A stretch of DNA of 64,000 nucleotides from Bathymodiolus brooksi (taxonomy: Eukaryota > Mollusca > Bivalvia > Mytilida > Modiolidae), in the NCBI GenBank assembly GCA_963680875.1, contig OY804583.1, positions 36,453,982 to 36,517,981 on the forward strand, read 5' to 3'. Positions 37,201 through 52,746 of this stretch are shown here, in pieces. The translations under genes were made by a program, and so were the position numbers. The notes below the pieces were generated by a model that did not search any database, was not told where the DNA came from, and saw only the letters and a list, made by a program, of their open reading frames with translations. Each line of letters starts with the position of its first letter. Positions within the stretch are counted from its first letter, which is position 1.

Positions 37201-40000
37201 TTATGACTTGCTGTGTATAATCACCCATACCCGTGACAAATGTCTGACTAAATATGACAATTACATGGTGATAGGTGATCTGAATTATGACTTACTGTGT
37301 TCAATCACCAATACTCGTGACAAATGTCTGACTAAATATGACAATTACATGATGATAGGTGATCTGAATTATGACTTGCTGTGTCCAATCACCAATACTC
37401 GTGGCAAATGTCTAACTAAATATGACAATTACATGGTGATAGGTGATCTGAATTACGTCTTACTGTGTCCAATCACCAATACTCGTGACAAATGTCTGAC
37501 TAAATATGAAAATTACATGGTGATAGGTGATCTGAATTATGACTTGATGTGTCCAATCACCAATACTCGTGACAAATGTCTGACTAAATATGACAATCAC
37601 ATGGTGATAGGTGATCTGAATTATGACTTACTGTGTCCAATCACCAATACTCGTGACAAATATCTGACTAAATATGACAATTACATGGTGATAGGTGATC
37701 TGAATTACGTCTTACTGTGTCCAATCGCCAATACTCGTGACAAATGTCTGACTAAATATGACAATTACATGATGATAGGTGATCTGAATTATGACTTACT
37801 GTGTTCAATCACCAATACTCGTGACAAATGTCTGACTAAATATGACAATTACATGATGATAGGTGATCTGAGTTATGACTTACTGTGTCCAATCACCAAT
37901 ACTCGTGACAAATATCTGACTAAATATGACAATTACATGATGATAGGTGATCTGAATTATGACTTACTGTGTTCAATCACCAATACTCGTGACAAATGTC
38001 TGACTAAATATGACAATTACATGGTGATAGGTGATCTGAATTATGCCTTACTGTGTCCAATCACCAATACTCGTGACAAATGTCTGACTAAATATAACAA
38101 TTACATGGCGATAGGTGATCTGAATTATGACTTACTGTGTCCAATCGCCAATATTCGTGACAAATGTCAGACTAAATATGACAATTACATGGTGATAGGT
38201 GATCTGAATTACGTCTTACTCTGTCCAATCACCAATACTCGTGACAAATGTCTGACTCAATATGACAATTACATGGTGATAGGTGATCTGAATTATGACT
38301 TACTGTGTCGAATCACCAATACTCGTGACAAATGTCTGACTAAATATGACAATTACATGATGATAGGTGATCTGAATTATGACTTACTGTGTTCAATCAC
38401 CAATACTCGTGACAAATGTCTGACTAAATATGACAATTACATGATGATAGGTGATCTGAATTATGACTTACTGTGTCGAATCACCAATACTCGTGACAAA
38501 TATCTGACTAAATATGACAATTACATGATGATAGGTGATCTGAATTATGACTTACTGTGTTCAATCACCAATACTCGTGACAAATGTCTGACTAAATATG
38601 ACAATTACATGATGATAGGTGATCTGAGTTATGACTTACTGTGTCCAATCACCAATACTCGAGACAAATGTCTGACTGAATATGACAATTACATGATGAT
38701 AGGTGATCTGAATTATGACTTACTGTGTTCAATCACCAATACTCGTGACAAATGTCTGACTAAATATGACAATTACATGATGATAGGTGATCTGAGTTAT
38801 GACTTACTGTGTCCAATCACCAATACTCGTGACAAATGTCTGACTAAATATGAAAATTACATGGTGATAGGTGATCTGAATTATGCCTTACCGTGTCCAA
38901 TCACCAATACTCGTGACAAATGTCTGACTAAATATGACAATAACATGGCGATAGGTGATCTGAATTACGTCTTACTGTGTCCAATCGCCAATACTCGTGA
39001 CAAATGTCAGACTAAATATGACAATTACATGGTGATAGGTGATCTGAATTACGTCTTACTGTGTCCAATCACCAATACTCGTGACAAATGTCTGACTATA
39101 TATGACAATTACATGGTGATAGGTGATCTGAATTACGACTTACTGTGTCCAATCACAAATACTCGTGACAAATGTCTGACTAAATATGACAATTACATGA
39201 TGATAGGTGATCTGAATTATGACTTACTGTGTTCAATCACCCATACCCGTGACAAATGTCTGACTAAATATGACAATTACATGGTGATAGGTGATCTGAA
39301 TTATGACTTGCTGTGTCCAATCACCCATACCCGTAACAAATGTCTGACTAAATATGACAATTACATGGTGATAGGTGATCTGAATTATGACTTGCTGTGT
39401 ATAATCACCCATACCCGTGACAAATGTCTGACTAAATATGACAATTACATGGTGATAGGTGATCTGAATTATGACTTACTGTGTTCAATCACCAATACTC
39501 GTGACAAATGTCTGACTAAATATGACAATTACATGATGATAGGTGATCTGAATTATGACTTGCTGTGTCCAATCACCAATACTCGTGGCAAATGTCTAAC
39601 TAAATATGACAATTACATGGTGATAGGTGATCTGAATTACGTCTTACTGTGTCCAATCACCAATACTCGTGACAAATGTCTGACTAAATATGAAAATTAC
39701 ATGGTGATAGGTGATCTGAATTATGACTTGATGTGTCCAATCACCAATACTCGTGACAAATGTCTGACTAAATATGACAATCACATGGTGATAGGTGATC
39801 TGAATTATGACTTACTGTGTCCAATCACCAATACTCGTGACAAATATCTGACTAAATATGACAATTACATGGTGATAGGTGATCTGAATTACGTCTTACT
39901 GTGTCCAATCGCCAATACTCGTGACAAATGTCTGACTAAATATGACAATTACATGATGATATGTGATCTGAATTATGACTTACTGTGTTCAATCACCAAT
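31230..40000 (+). repeat. Satellite B zone 3: 26-35 monomer higher-order repeat with a CCCATACCCG variant cluster
   Basis: A run of three His-variant monomers (ACCCATACCCGT, including the rare CCCGTAACAAA) marks each unit. CGTAACAAA occurs at 31436, 34376, 37148 and 39332, spaced 35, 33 and 26 monomers. Zone 3 units also contain GAATATGACAATTACATG and TATATATGACAATTAC variants that are absent further left. Zone 2 markers such as GGCAAATGTCTAAC persist (34631, 37403, 39587), showing descent from zone 2. Confidence 0.85.
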
Positions 40001-42586
40001 ACTCGTGACAAATGTCTGACTAAATATGACAATTACATGATGATAGGTGATCTGAGTTATGACTTACTGTGTCCAATCACCAATACTCGTGACAAATATC
40101 TGACTAAATATGACAATTACATGATGATAGGTGATCTGAATTATGACTTACTGTGTTCAATCACCAATACTCGTGACAAATGTCTGACTAAATATGACAA
40201 TTACATGGTGATAGGTGATCTGAATTATGCCTTACTGTGTCCAATCACCAATACTCGTGACAAATGTCTGACTAAATATAACAATTACATGGCGATAGGT
40301 GATCTGAATTATGACTTACTGTGTCCAATCGCCAATATTCGTGACAAATGTCAGACTAAATATGACAATTACATGGTGATAGGTGATCTGAATTACGTCT
40401 TACTCTGTCCAATCACCAATACTCGTGACAAATGTCTGACTCAATATGACAATTACATGGTGATAGGTGATCTGAATTTTGACTTACTGTGTCGAATCAC
40501 CAATACTCGTGACAAATGTCTGACTAAATATGACAATTACATGATGATAGGTGATCTGAATTATGACTTACTGTGTTCAATCACCAATACTCGTGACAAA
40601 TGTCTGACTAAATATGACAATTACATGATGATAGGTGATCTGAGTTATGACTTACTGTGTCCAATCACCAATACTCGTGACAAATGTCTGACTAAATATG
40701 ACAATTACATGATGATAGGTGATCTGAATTATGACTTACTGTGTCCAATCACCAATATTTGTGACAAATATCTGACTAAATATGACAATTACATGATGAT
40801 AGGTGATCTGAATTATGACTTACTGTGTTCAATCACCAATACTCGTGACAAATGTCTGACTAAATATGACAATTACATGGTGATAGGTGATCTGAATTAT
40901 GCCTTACCGTGTCCAATCACCAATACTCGTGACAAATGTCTGACTAAATATGACAATTACATGGCGATAGGTGATCTGAATTACGTCTTACTGTGTCCAA
41001 TCGCCAATATTCGTGACAAATGTCAGACTAAATATGACAATTACATGGTGATTGGTGATCTGAATTACGTCTTACTGTGTCCAATCACCAATACTCGTGA
41101 CAAATGTCTGACTCAATATGACAATTACATGGTGATAGGTGATCTGAATTATGACTTACTGTGTCGAATCACCAATACTCGTGATAAATGTCTGACTAAA
41201 TATGACAATTACATGGCGATAGGTGATCTGAATTATGACTGACTGTGTCCAATCACCAATACTCGTGACAAATGTCTGACTAGATATGACAATTACATGA
41301 TGATAGGTGATCTGAATTATGACTTACTGTGTCTAATCACCAATACTCGTGACAAATGTCTGACTAAATATGACAATTACATGATGATAGGTGATCTGAA
41401 TTATGACTTACTGTGTTCAATCACCAATACTCGTGACAAATGTCTGACTAAATATGACAATTACATGATGATAGGTGATCTGAGTTATGACTTACTGTGT
41501 CCAATCACCAATACTCGTGACAAATGTCTGACTAAATATGACAATTACATGATGATAGGTGATCTGAATTATGACTTACTGTGTTCAATCACCAATACTC
41601 GTGACAAATGTCTGACTGAATATGACAATTACATGGTGATAGGTGATCTGAATTATGACTTACTGTGTCCAATCACCAATATTTGTGACAAATATCTGAC
41701 TAAATATGACAATTACATGATGATAGGTGATCTGAATTATGACTTACTGTGTTCAATCACCAATACTCGTGACAAATGTCTGACTAAATATGACAATTAC
41801 ATGGTGATAGGTGATCTGAATTATGCCTTACTGTGTCCAATCACCAATACTCGTGACAAATGTCTGACTAAATATGACAATTACATGGCGATAGGTGATC
41901 TGAATTACGTCTTACTGTGTCCAATCGCCAATATTCGTGACAAATGTCAGACTAAATATGACAATTACATGTTGATAGGTGATCTGAATTACGTCTTACT
42001 GTGTCCAATCACCAATACTCGTGACAAATGTCTGACTAAATATGACAATTACATGATGATAGGTGATCTGAATTATGACTTACTGTGTCCAATCACCAAT
42101 ATTTGTGACAAATATCTGACTAAATATGACAATTACATGATGATAGGTGATCTGAATTATGACTTACTGTGTTCAATCACCAATACTCGTGACAAATGTC
42201 TGACTAAATATGACAATTACATGGTGATAGGTGATCTGAATTATGCCTTACCGTGTCCAATCACCAATACTCGTGACAAATGTCTGACTAAATATGACAA
42301 TTACATGGCGATAGGTGATCTGAATTACGTCTTACTGTGTCCAATCGCCAATATTCGTGACAAATGTCTGACTAAATATGACAATTACATGGTGATTGGT
42401 GATCTGAATTACGTCTTACTGTGTCCAATCACCAATACTCGTGACAAATGTCTGACTCAATATGACAATTACATGGTGATAGGTGATCTGAATTATGACT
42501 TACTGTGTCGAATCACCAATACTCGTGATAAATGTCTGACTAAATATGACAATTACATGGCGATAGGTGATCTGAATTATGACTGA

Positions 42587-45500
42587 CTGTGTCCAATCAC
42601 CAATACTCGTGACAAATGTCTGACTAGATATGACAATTACATGATGATAGGTGATCTGAATTATGACTTACTGTGTCTAATCACCAATACTCGTGACAAA
42701 TGTCTGACTAAATATGACAATTACATGATGATAGGTGATCTGAATTATGACTTACTGTGTTCAATCACCAATACTCGTGACAAATGTCTGACTAAATATG
42801 ACAATTACATGATGATAGGTGATCTGAGTTATGACTTACTGTGTCCAATCACCAATACTCGTGACAAATGTCTGACTAAATATGACAATTACATGATGAT
42901 AGGTGATCTGAATTATGACTTACTGTGTTCAATCACCAATACTCGTGACAAATGTCTGACTGAATATGACAATTACATGGTGATAGGTGATCTGAATTAT
43001 GACTTACTGTGTCCAATCACCAATATTTGTGACAAATATCTGACTAAATATGACAATTACATGATGATAGGTGATCTGAATTATGACTTACTGTGTTCAA
43101 TCACCAATACTCGTGACAAATGTCTGACTAAATATGACAATTACATGGTGATAGGTGATCTGAATTATGCCTTACTGTGTCCAATCACCAATACTCGTGA
43201 CAAATATCTGACTAAATATGACAATTACATGGCGATAGGTGATCTGAATTACGTCTTACTGTGTCCAATCGCCAATATTCGTGACAAATGTCAGACTAAA
43301 TATGACAATTACATGGTGATAGGTGATCTGAATTACGTCTTACTGTGTCCAATCACCAATACTCGTGACAAATGTCTGACTAAATATGACAATCACATGG
43401 TGATACGTGATCTGAATTATGACTTACTGTGTCCAATCACCAATACTCGTGACAAATGTCTGACTAAATATGACAATTACATGGTGATAGGTGATCTGAA
43501 TTACGTCTTACTGTGTCCAATCACCAATACTCGTGACAAATGTCTGACTCAATATGACAATTACATGGTGATAGGTGATCTGAATTATGACTTACTGGGT
43601 CTAATCACCAATACTCGTGACAAATGTCTGACTAAATATGACAATTACATGATGATAGGTGATCTGAATTATGACTTACTGTGTTCAATCACCAATACTC
43701 GTGACAAATGACTGACTAAATATGACAATTACATGATGATAGGTGATCTGAGTGATGACTTACTGTGTCCAATCACCAATACTCGTGACAAATGTCTGAC
43801 TAAATATGACAATTACATGATGATAGGTGATCTGAATTATGACTTACTGTGTTCAATCACCAATACTCGTGACAAATGTCTGACTGAATATGACAATTAC
43901 ATGGTGATAGGTGATCTGAATTATGACTTACTGTGTCCAATCACCAATATTTGTGACAAATATCTGACTAAATATGACAATTACATGATGATAGGTGATC
44001 TGAATTATGACTTACTGTGTTCAATCACCAATACTCGTGACAAATGTCTGACTAAATATGACAATTACATGGTGATAGGTGATCTGAATTATGACTTACT
44101 GTGTCGAATCACCAATACTCGTGACAAATGTCTGACTAAATATGACAATTACATGATGATAGGTGATCTGAATTATGACTTACTGTGTTCAATCACCAAT
44201 ACTCGTGACAAATGTCTGACTAAATATGACAATTACATGATGATAGGTGATCTGAGTTATGACTTACTGTGTCCAATCACCAATACTCGTGACAAATGTC
44301 TGACTAAATATGACAATTACATGATGATAGGTGATCTGAATTATGACTTACTGTGTTCAATCACCAATACTCGTGACAAATGTCTGACTGAATATGACAA
44401 TTACATGGTGATAGGTGATCTGAATTATGACTTACTGTGTCCAATCACCAATATTTGTGACAAATATCTGACTAAATATGACAATTACATGATGATAGGT
44501 GATCTGAATTATGCCTTACTGTGTCCAATCACCAATACTCGTGACAAATGTCTGACTAAATATGACAATTACATGGCGATAGGTGATCTGAATTACGTCT
44601 TACTGTGTCCAATCGCCAATATTCGTGACAAATGTCAGACTAAATATGACAATTACATGGTGATAGGTGATCTGAATTACGTCTTACTGTGTCCAATCAC
44701 CAATACTCGTGACAAATGTCTGACTCAATATGACAATTACATGATGATAGGTGATCTGAATTATGACTTACTGTGTCGAATCACCAATACTCGTGATAAA
44801 TGTCTGACTAAATATGACAATTACATGGCGATAGGTGATCTGAATTATGACTGACTGTCCAATCTCCAATACTCGTGACAAATGTCTGACTAAATATGAC
44901 AATTACATGATGATAGGTGATCTGAATTATGACTTACTGTGTCTAATCACCAATACACGTGACAAATGTCTGACTAAATATGACAATTACATGATGATAG
45001 GTGATCTGAATTATGACTTACTGTGTTCAATCACCAATACTCGTGACAAATGTCTGACTAAATATGACAATTACATGATGATAGGTGATCTGAGTTATGA
45101 CTTACTGTGTCCAATCACCAATACTCGTGACAAATGTCTGACTAAATATGACAATTACATGATGATAGGTGATATGAATTATGACTTACTGTGTTCAATC
45201 ACCAATACTCGTGACAAATGTCTGACTGAATATGACAATTACATGGTGATAGGTGATCTGAATTATGACTTACTGTGTCCAATCACCAATATTTGTGACA
45301 AATATCTGACTAAATATGACAATTACATGATGATAGGTGATCTGAATTATGACTTAATGTGTTCAATCACCAATACTCGTGACAAATGTCTGACTAAATA
45401 TGACAATTACATGGTGATAGGTGATCTGAATTATGCCTTACTGTGTCCAATCACCAATACTCGTGACAAATGTCTGACTAAATATGACAATTACATGGCG

Positions 45501-45776
45501 ATAGGTGATCTGAATTATGTCTTACTGTGTCCAATCGCCAATATTCGTGACAAATGTCAGACTAAATATGACAATTACATGGTGATAGGTGATCTGAATT
45601 ACGTCTTACTGTGTCCAATCACCAATACTCGTGACAAATGTCTGACTCAATATGACAATTACATGGTGATAGGTGATCTGAATTATGACTTACTGTGTCG
45701 AATCACCAATACTCGTGATAAATGTCTGACTAAATATGACAATTACATGGCGATAGGTGATCTGAATTATGACTGA
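42587..45776 (+). repeat. 10,160 bp super-repeat, copy 1 of the marked segment
   Basis: The stops ending at 42586 and 43711 recur at 52746 and 53871, both exactly 10,160 bp away. The 356-codon frame 42641-43711 matches 52801-53871 at every residue I compared except one (Arg versus Gly, from GATACGTGAT at 43402 versus GATAGGTGAT). The rare GAGTGATGACTT variant also recurs at the same offset. Confidence 0.88.
44845..44860 (+). other. 82 bp monomer, stop plus 2 bp deletion (first of six)
   Basis: GACTGACTGTCCAATC replaces GACTTACTGTGTCCAATC. A T-to-G change makes a TGA, and one GT of the GTGT run is lost, which shifts the frame. The same junction ends at 45776, 56190, 59548, 60470 and 63912. 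Four sister monomers (41242, 42586, 49218, 52746) have the TGA but keep GTGT, so the stop came first and the deletion second. Confidence 0.9.
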
Positions 45777-48700
45777 CTGTCCAATCACCAATACTCGTGA
45801 CAAATGTCTGACTAGATATGACAATTACATGATGATAGGTGATCTGAATTATGACTTACTGTGTTCAATCACCAATACTCGTGACAAATGTCTGACTAAA
45901 TATGACAATTACATAGTGATAGGTGATCTGAATTATGACTTACTGTGTTCAATCACCAATACTCGTGACAAATGTCTGACTAAATATGAAAATTACATGG
46001 TGATAGGTGATCTGAATTATGCCTTACCGTGTCCAATCACCAATACTCGTGATAAATGTCTGACTAAATATGACAATTACATGGCGATAGGTGATCTGAA
46101 TTACGTCTTACTTTGTCCAATCGCCAATACTCGTGACAAATGTCAGACTAAATATGACAATTACATGGTGATAGGTGATCTGAATTATGACTTACTGTGT
46201 CCAATCCCCAATACTCGTGACAAATGTCTGACTAAATATGACAATCACATGGTGATAGGTGATCTGAATTATGACTTACTGTGTCCAATCACCAATACTC
46301 GTGACAAATGTCTGACTAAATATGACAATTACATGGTGATAGGTGATCTGAATTATGACTTACTGTGTCCAATCACCAATACTCGTGACAAATGTCTGAC
46401 TAAATATGAAAATTACATGGTGATAGGTGATCTGAATTATGACTTACTGTGTCCAATCACCAATACTCGTGACAAATGTCAGACTAAATATGACAATTAC
46501 ATGGTGATAGGTGATCTGAATTACGTCTTACTGTGTCCAATCACCAATACTCGTGACAAATGTCTGACTAAATATGACAATCACATGGTGATAGGTGATC
46601 TGAATTATGATTTACTGTGCCCAATCACCAACACTCGTGACAAGTGTCTGACTAAATATGAAAATTACATGGTGATAGGTGATCTGAATTACGTCTTACT
46701 GTGTCCAATCACCAATACTCGTGACAAGTGTCTGACTAAATATGACAATTACATGATGATAGGTGATCTGAATTATCACTTACTGTGTCCAATCACAAAT
46801 ACTCGTGACAAATGTCTGACTAAATATGACAATTACATGGTGATAGGTGATCTGAATTATGACTTACTGTGTCCAATCACCAATACTCGTGACAAATGTC
46901 TGACTAAATATGACAATTACATGGCGATAGGTGATCTGAATTATGACTTACTGTGTCCAATCACCAATACTCGTGACAAATGTCTGACTAGATATGACAA
47001 TTACATGATGATAGGTGATCTGAATTATGACTTACTGTGTTCAATCACCAATACTCGTGACAAATGTCTGACTCAATATGACAATTACATGGTGATAGGT
47101 GATCTGAATTATGACTTAATGTGTTCAATCACCAATACTCGTGACAAATGTCAGACTAAATATGACAATTACATGATGATAGGTGATCTGAATTATGACT
47201 TATTGTGTGCAATCACCAATACTCGTGACAAATATCTGACTAAATATGACAATTACATGGTGATAGGTGATCTGAATTATGACTTACTGTGTCCAATCAC
47301 CAATACTCGAGACAAATGTCTGACTAAATATGACAATCACATGGTGATAGGTGATCTGAATTATGACTTACTGTGTCCAATCACCAACACTCGTGACAAA
47401 TGTCTGACTAAATATGACAATTACATGGTGATAGGTGATCTGAATTACGTCTTACTGTGTCCAATCACCAATACTCGTGACAAATGTCTGACTAAATATG
47501 AAAATTACATGGTGATAGGTGATCTGAATTATGACTTACTGTGTCCAATCACCAATACTCGTGACAAATGTCAGACTAAATATGACAATTACATGGTGAT
47601 AGGTGATCTGAATTACGTCTTACTGTGTCCAATCACCAATACTCGTGACAAATGTCTGACTAAATATGACAATCACATGGTGATAGGTGATCTGAATTAT
47701 GACTTACTGTGTCCAATCACCAACACTCGTGACAAGTGTCTGACTAAATATGACAATTACATGGTAATAGGTGATCTGAATTACGTCTTACTGTGTCCAA
47801 TCACCAATACTCGTGACAAATGTCTGACTAAATATGATAATTACATGGTGATAAGTGATCTGAATTATAACTTGCTGTGTCCAATCACCAATACTCGTGA
47901 CAAATGTCTGACTAAATATGACAATTACATGATGATATGTGATCTGAATTATCACTTACTGTGTCCAATCACAAATACTCGTGACAAATGTCTGACTAAA
48001 TATGACAATTACATGGTGATAGGTGATCTGAATTATGACTTACTGTGTCCAATCACCAATACTCGTGACAAATGTCTGACTAAATATGACAATTACATGA
48101 TGATAGGTGATCTGAATTATGACTTACTGTGTTCAATCACCAATACTCGTGACAAATGTCTGACTAAATATGATAATTACATGGTGATAGGTGATCTGAA
48201 TTACCTCTTACTGTGTCCAATCACCAATACTCGTGACAAATGTCTGACTAAATATGACAATTACATGGCGATAGGTGATCTGAATTATGACTTACTGTGT
48301 CCAATCACCAATACTCGTGACAAATGTCTGACTAGATATGACAATTACATGATGATAGGTGATCTGAATTATGACTTACTGTGTTCAATCACCAATACTC
48401 GTGACAAATGTCTGACTCAATATGACAATTACATGGTGATAGGTGATCTGAATTATGCCTTACTGTGTCCAATCACCAATACTCGTGACAAATGTCTGAC
48501 TAAATATGACAATTACATGGCGATAGGTGATCTGAATTACGTCTTACTGTGTCCAATCGCCAATATTCGTGACAAATGTCAGACTAAATATGACAATTAC
48601 ATGGTGATAGGTGATCTGAATTACGTCTTACTGTGTCCAATCACCAATACTCGTGACAAATGTCTGACTAAATATGACAATTACATGATGATAGGTGATC

Positions 48701-51700
48701 TGAATTATGACTTACTGTGTCCAATCACCAATATTTGTGACAAATATCTGACTAAATATGACAATTACATGATGATAGGTGATCTGAATTATGACTTACT
48801 GTGTTCAATCACCAATACTCGTGACAAATGTCTGACTAAATATGACAATTACATGGTGATAGGTGATCTGAATTATGCCTTACCGTGTCCAATCACCAAT
48901 ACTCGTGACAAATGTCTGACTAAATATGACAATTACATGGCGATAGGTGATCTGAATTACGTCTTACTGTGTCCAATCGCCAATATTCGTGACAAATGTC
49001 AGACTAAATATGACAATTACATGGTGATTGGTGATCTGAATTACGTCTTACTGTGTCCAATCACCAATACTCGTGACAAATGTCTGACTCAATATGACAA
49101 TTACATGGTGATAGGTGATCTGAATTATGACTTACTGTGTCGAATCACCAATACTCGTGATAAATGTCTGACTAAATATGACAATTACATGGCGATAGGT
49201 GATCTGAATTATGACTGACTGTGTCCAATCACCAATACTCGTGACAAATGTCTGACTAGATATGACAATTACATGATGATAGGTGATCTGAATTATGACT
49301 TACTGTGTCTAATCACCAATACTCGTGACAAATGTCTGACTAAATATGACAATTACATGATGATAGGTGATCTGAATTATGACTTACTGTGTTCAATCAC
49401 CAATACTCGTGACAAATGTCTGACTAAATATGACAATTACATGATGATAGGTGATCTGAGTTATGACTTACTGTGTCCAATCACCAATACTCGTGACAAA
49501 TGTCTGACTAAATATGACAATTACATGATGATAGGTGATCTGAGTTATGACTTACTGTGTCCAATCACCAATACTCGTGACAAATGTCTGACTAAATATG
49601 AAAATTACATGGTGATAGGTGATCTGAATTATGCCTTACCGTGTCCAATCACCAATACTCGTGATAAATGTCTGACTAAATATGACAATTACATGGCGAT
49701 AGGTGATCTGAATTACGTCTTACTTTGTCCAATCGCCAATACTCGTGACAAATGTCAGACTAAATATGACAATTACATGGTGATAGGTGATCTGAATTAT
49801 GACTTACTGTGTCCAATCCCCAATACTCGTGACAAATGTCTGACTAAATATGACAATCACATGATGATAGGTGATCTGAATTATGACTTACTGTGTCCAA
49901 TCACCAACACTCGTGACAAATGTCTGACTAAATATGACAATTACATGGTGATAGGTGATCTGAATTACGTCTTACTGTGTCCAATCACCAATACTCGTGA
50001 CAAATGTCTGACTAAATATGAAAATTACATGGTGATAGGTGATCTGAATTATGACTTACTGTGTCCAATCACCAATACTCGTGACAAATGTCAGACTAAA
50101 TATGACAATTACATGGTGATAGGTGATCTGAATTACGTCTTACTGTGTCCAATCACCAATACTCGTGACAAATGTCTGACTAAATATGACAATCACATGG
50201 TGATAGGTGATCTGAATTATGATTTACTGTGCCCAATCACCAACACTCGTGACAAGTGTCTGACTAAATATGAAAATTACATGGTGATAGGTGATCTGAA
50301 TTACGTCTTACTGTGTCCAATCACCAATACTCGTGACAAATGTCTGACTAAATATGAAAATTACATGGTGATAGGTGATCTGAATTATAACTTGCTGTGT
50401 CCAATCACCAATACTCGTGACAAATGTCTGACTAAATATGACAATTACATGATGATAGGTGATCTGAATTATCACTTACTGTGTCCAATCACAAATACTC
50501 GTGACAAATGTCTGACTAAATATGACAATTACATGGTGATAGGTGATCTGAATTATGACTTACTGTGTCCAATCACCAATACTCGTGACAAATGTCTGAC
50601 TAAATATGACAATTACATGGCGATAGGTGATCTGAATTATGACTTACTGTGTCCAATCACCAATACTCGTGACAAATGTCTGACTAGATATGACAATTAC
50701 ATGATGATAGGTGATCTGAATTATGACTTACTGTGTTCAATCACCAATACTCGTGACAAATGTCTGACTCAATATGACAATTACATGGTGATAGGTGATC
50801 TGAATTATGACTTAATGTGTTCAATCACCAATACTCGTGACAAATGTCAGACTAAATATGACAATTACATGATGATAGGTGATCTGAATTATGACTTATT
50901 GTGTGCAATCACCAATACTCGTGACAAATATCTGACTAAATATGACAATTACATGGTGATAGGTGATCTGAATTATGACTTACTGTGTCCAATCACCAAT
51001 ACTCGAGACAAATGTCTGACTAAATATGACAATCACATGGTGATAGGTGATCTGAATTATGACTTACTGTGTCCAATCACCAACACTCGTGACAAATGTC
51101 TGACTAAATATGACAATTACATGGTGATAGGTGATCTGAATTACGTCTTACTGTGTCCAATCACCAATACTCGTGACAAATGTCTGACTAAATATGAAAA
51201 TTACATGGTGATAGGTGATCTGAATTATGACTTACTGTGTCCAATCACCAATACTCGTGACAAATGTCAGACTAAATATGACAATTACATGGTGATAGGT
51301 GATCTGAATTACGTCTTACTGTGTCCAATCACCAATACTCGTGACAAATGTCTGACTAAATATGACAATCACATGGTGATAGGTGATCTGAATTATGACT
51401 TACTGTGTCCAATCACCAACACTCGTGACAAGTGTCTGACTAAATATGACAATTACATGGTAATAGGTGATCTGAATTACGTCTTACTGTGTCCAATCAC
51501 CAATACTCGTGACAAATGTCTGACTAAATATGATAATTACATGGTGATAAGTGATCTGAATTATAACTTGCTGTGTCCAATCACCAATACTCGTGACAAA
51601 TGTCTGACTAAATATGACAATTACATGATGATATGTGATCTGAATTATCACTTACTGTGTCCAATCACAAATACTCGTGACAAATGTCTGACTAAATATG

Positions 51701-52746
51701 ATAATTACATGGTGATAGGTGATCTGAATTACCTCTTACTGTGTCCAATCACCAATACTCGTGACAAATGTCTGACTAAATATGACAATTACATGGCGAT
51801 AGGTGATCTGAATTATGACTTACTGTGTCCAATCACCAATACTCGTGACAAATGTCTGACTAGATATGACAATTACATGATGATAGGTGATCTGAATTAT
51901 GACTTACTGTGTTCAATCACCAATACTCGTGACAAATGTCTGACTCAATATGACAATTACATGGTGATAGGTGATCTGAATTATGCCTTACTGTGTCCAA
52001 TCACCAATACTCGTGACAAATGTCTGACTAAATATGACAATTACATGGCGATAGGTGATCTGAATTACGTCTTACTGTGTCCAATCGCCAATATTCGTGA
52101 CAAATGTCAGACTAAATATGACAATTACATGGTGATAGGTGATCTGAATTACGTCTTACTGTGTCCAATCACCAATACTCGTGACAAATGTCTGACTAAA
52201 TATGACAATTACATGATGATAGGTGATCTGAATTATGACTTACTGTGTCCAATCACCAATATTTGTGACAAATATCTGACTAAATATGACAATTACATGA
52301 TGATAGGTGATCTGAATTATGACTTACTGTGTTCAATCACCAATACTCGTGACAAATGTCTGACTAAATATGACAATTACATGGTGATAGGTGATCTGAA
52401 TTATGCCTTACCGTGTCCAATCACCAATACTCGTGACAAATGTCTGACTAAATATGACAATTACATGGCGATAGGTGATCTGAATTACGTCTTACTGTGT
52501 CCAATCGCCAATATTCGTGACAAATGTCAGACTAAATATGACAATTACATGGTGATTGGTGATCTGAATTACGTCTTACTGTGTCCAATCACCAATACTC
52601 GTGACAAATGTCTGACTCAATATGACAATTACATGGTGATAGGTGATCTGAATTATGACTTACTGTGTCGAATCACCAATACTCGTGATAAATGTCTGAC
52701 TAAATATGACAATTACATGGCGATAGGTGATCTGAATTATGACTGA

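Larger units (their letters stand above)
14669..41242 (+). other. 26.6 kb open frame through satellite B, probably not a gene
   Basis: One frame is open for 8857 codons, a 28-residue repeat of the form MVIGDLNYDLLCPITNTR then DKCLTKYDNY, about 316 times. It starts at the first ATG of the array and ends at a TGA made by a single T-to-G change (TTA to TGA) at 41240-41242. Arguments against a protein: no signal peptide, no non-repeat N- or C-terminal domain, no splice or promoter context. The common variants change codon positions 1 and 2 (Val/Met/Ala, Asp/Val/Ala/His, Pro/Ser/Arg, Lys/Arg/Gln/Glu) at least as often as position 3. The openness follows from a unit divisible by three and from strong homogenisation. 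Translation cannot be fully excluded from sequence alone. Confidence 0.85.
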
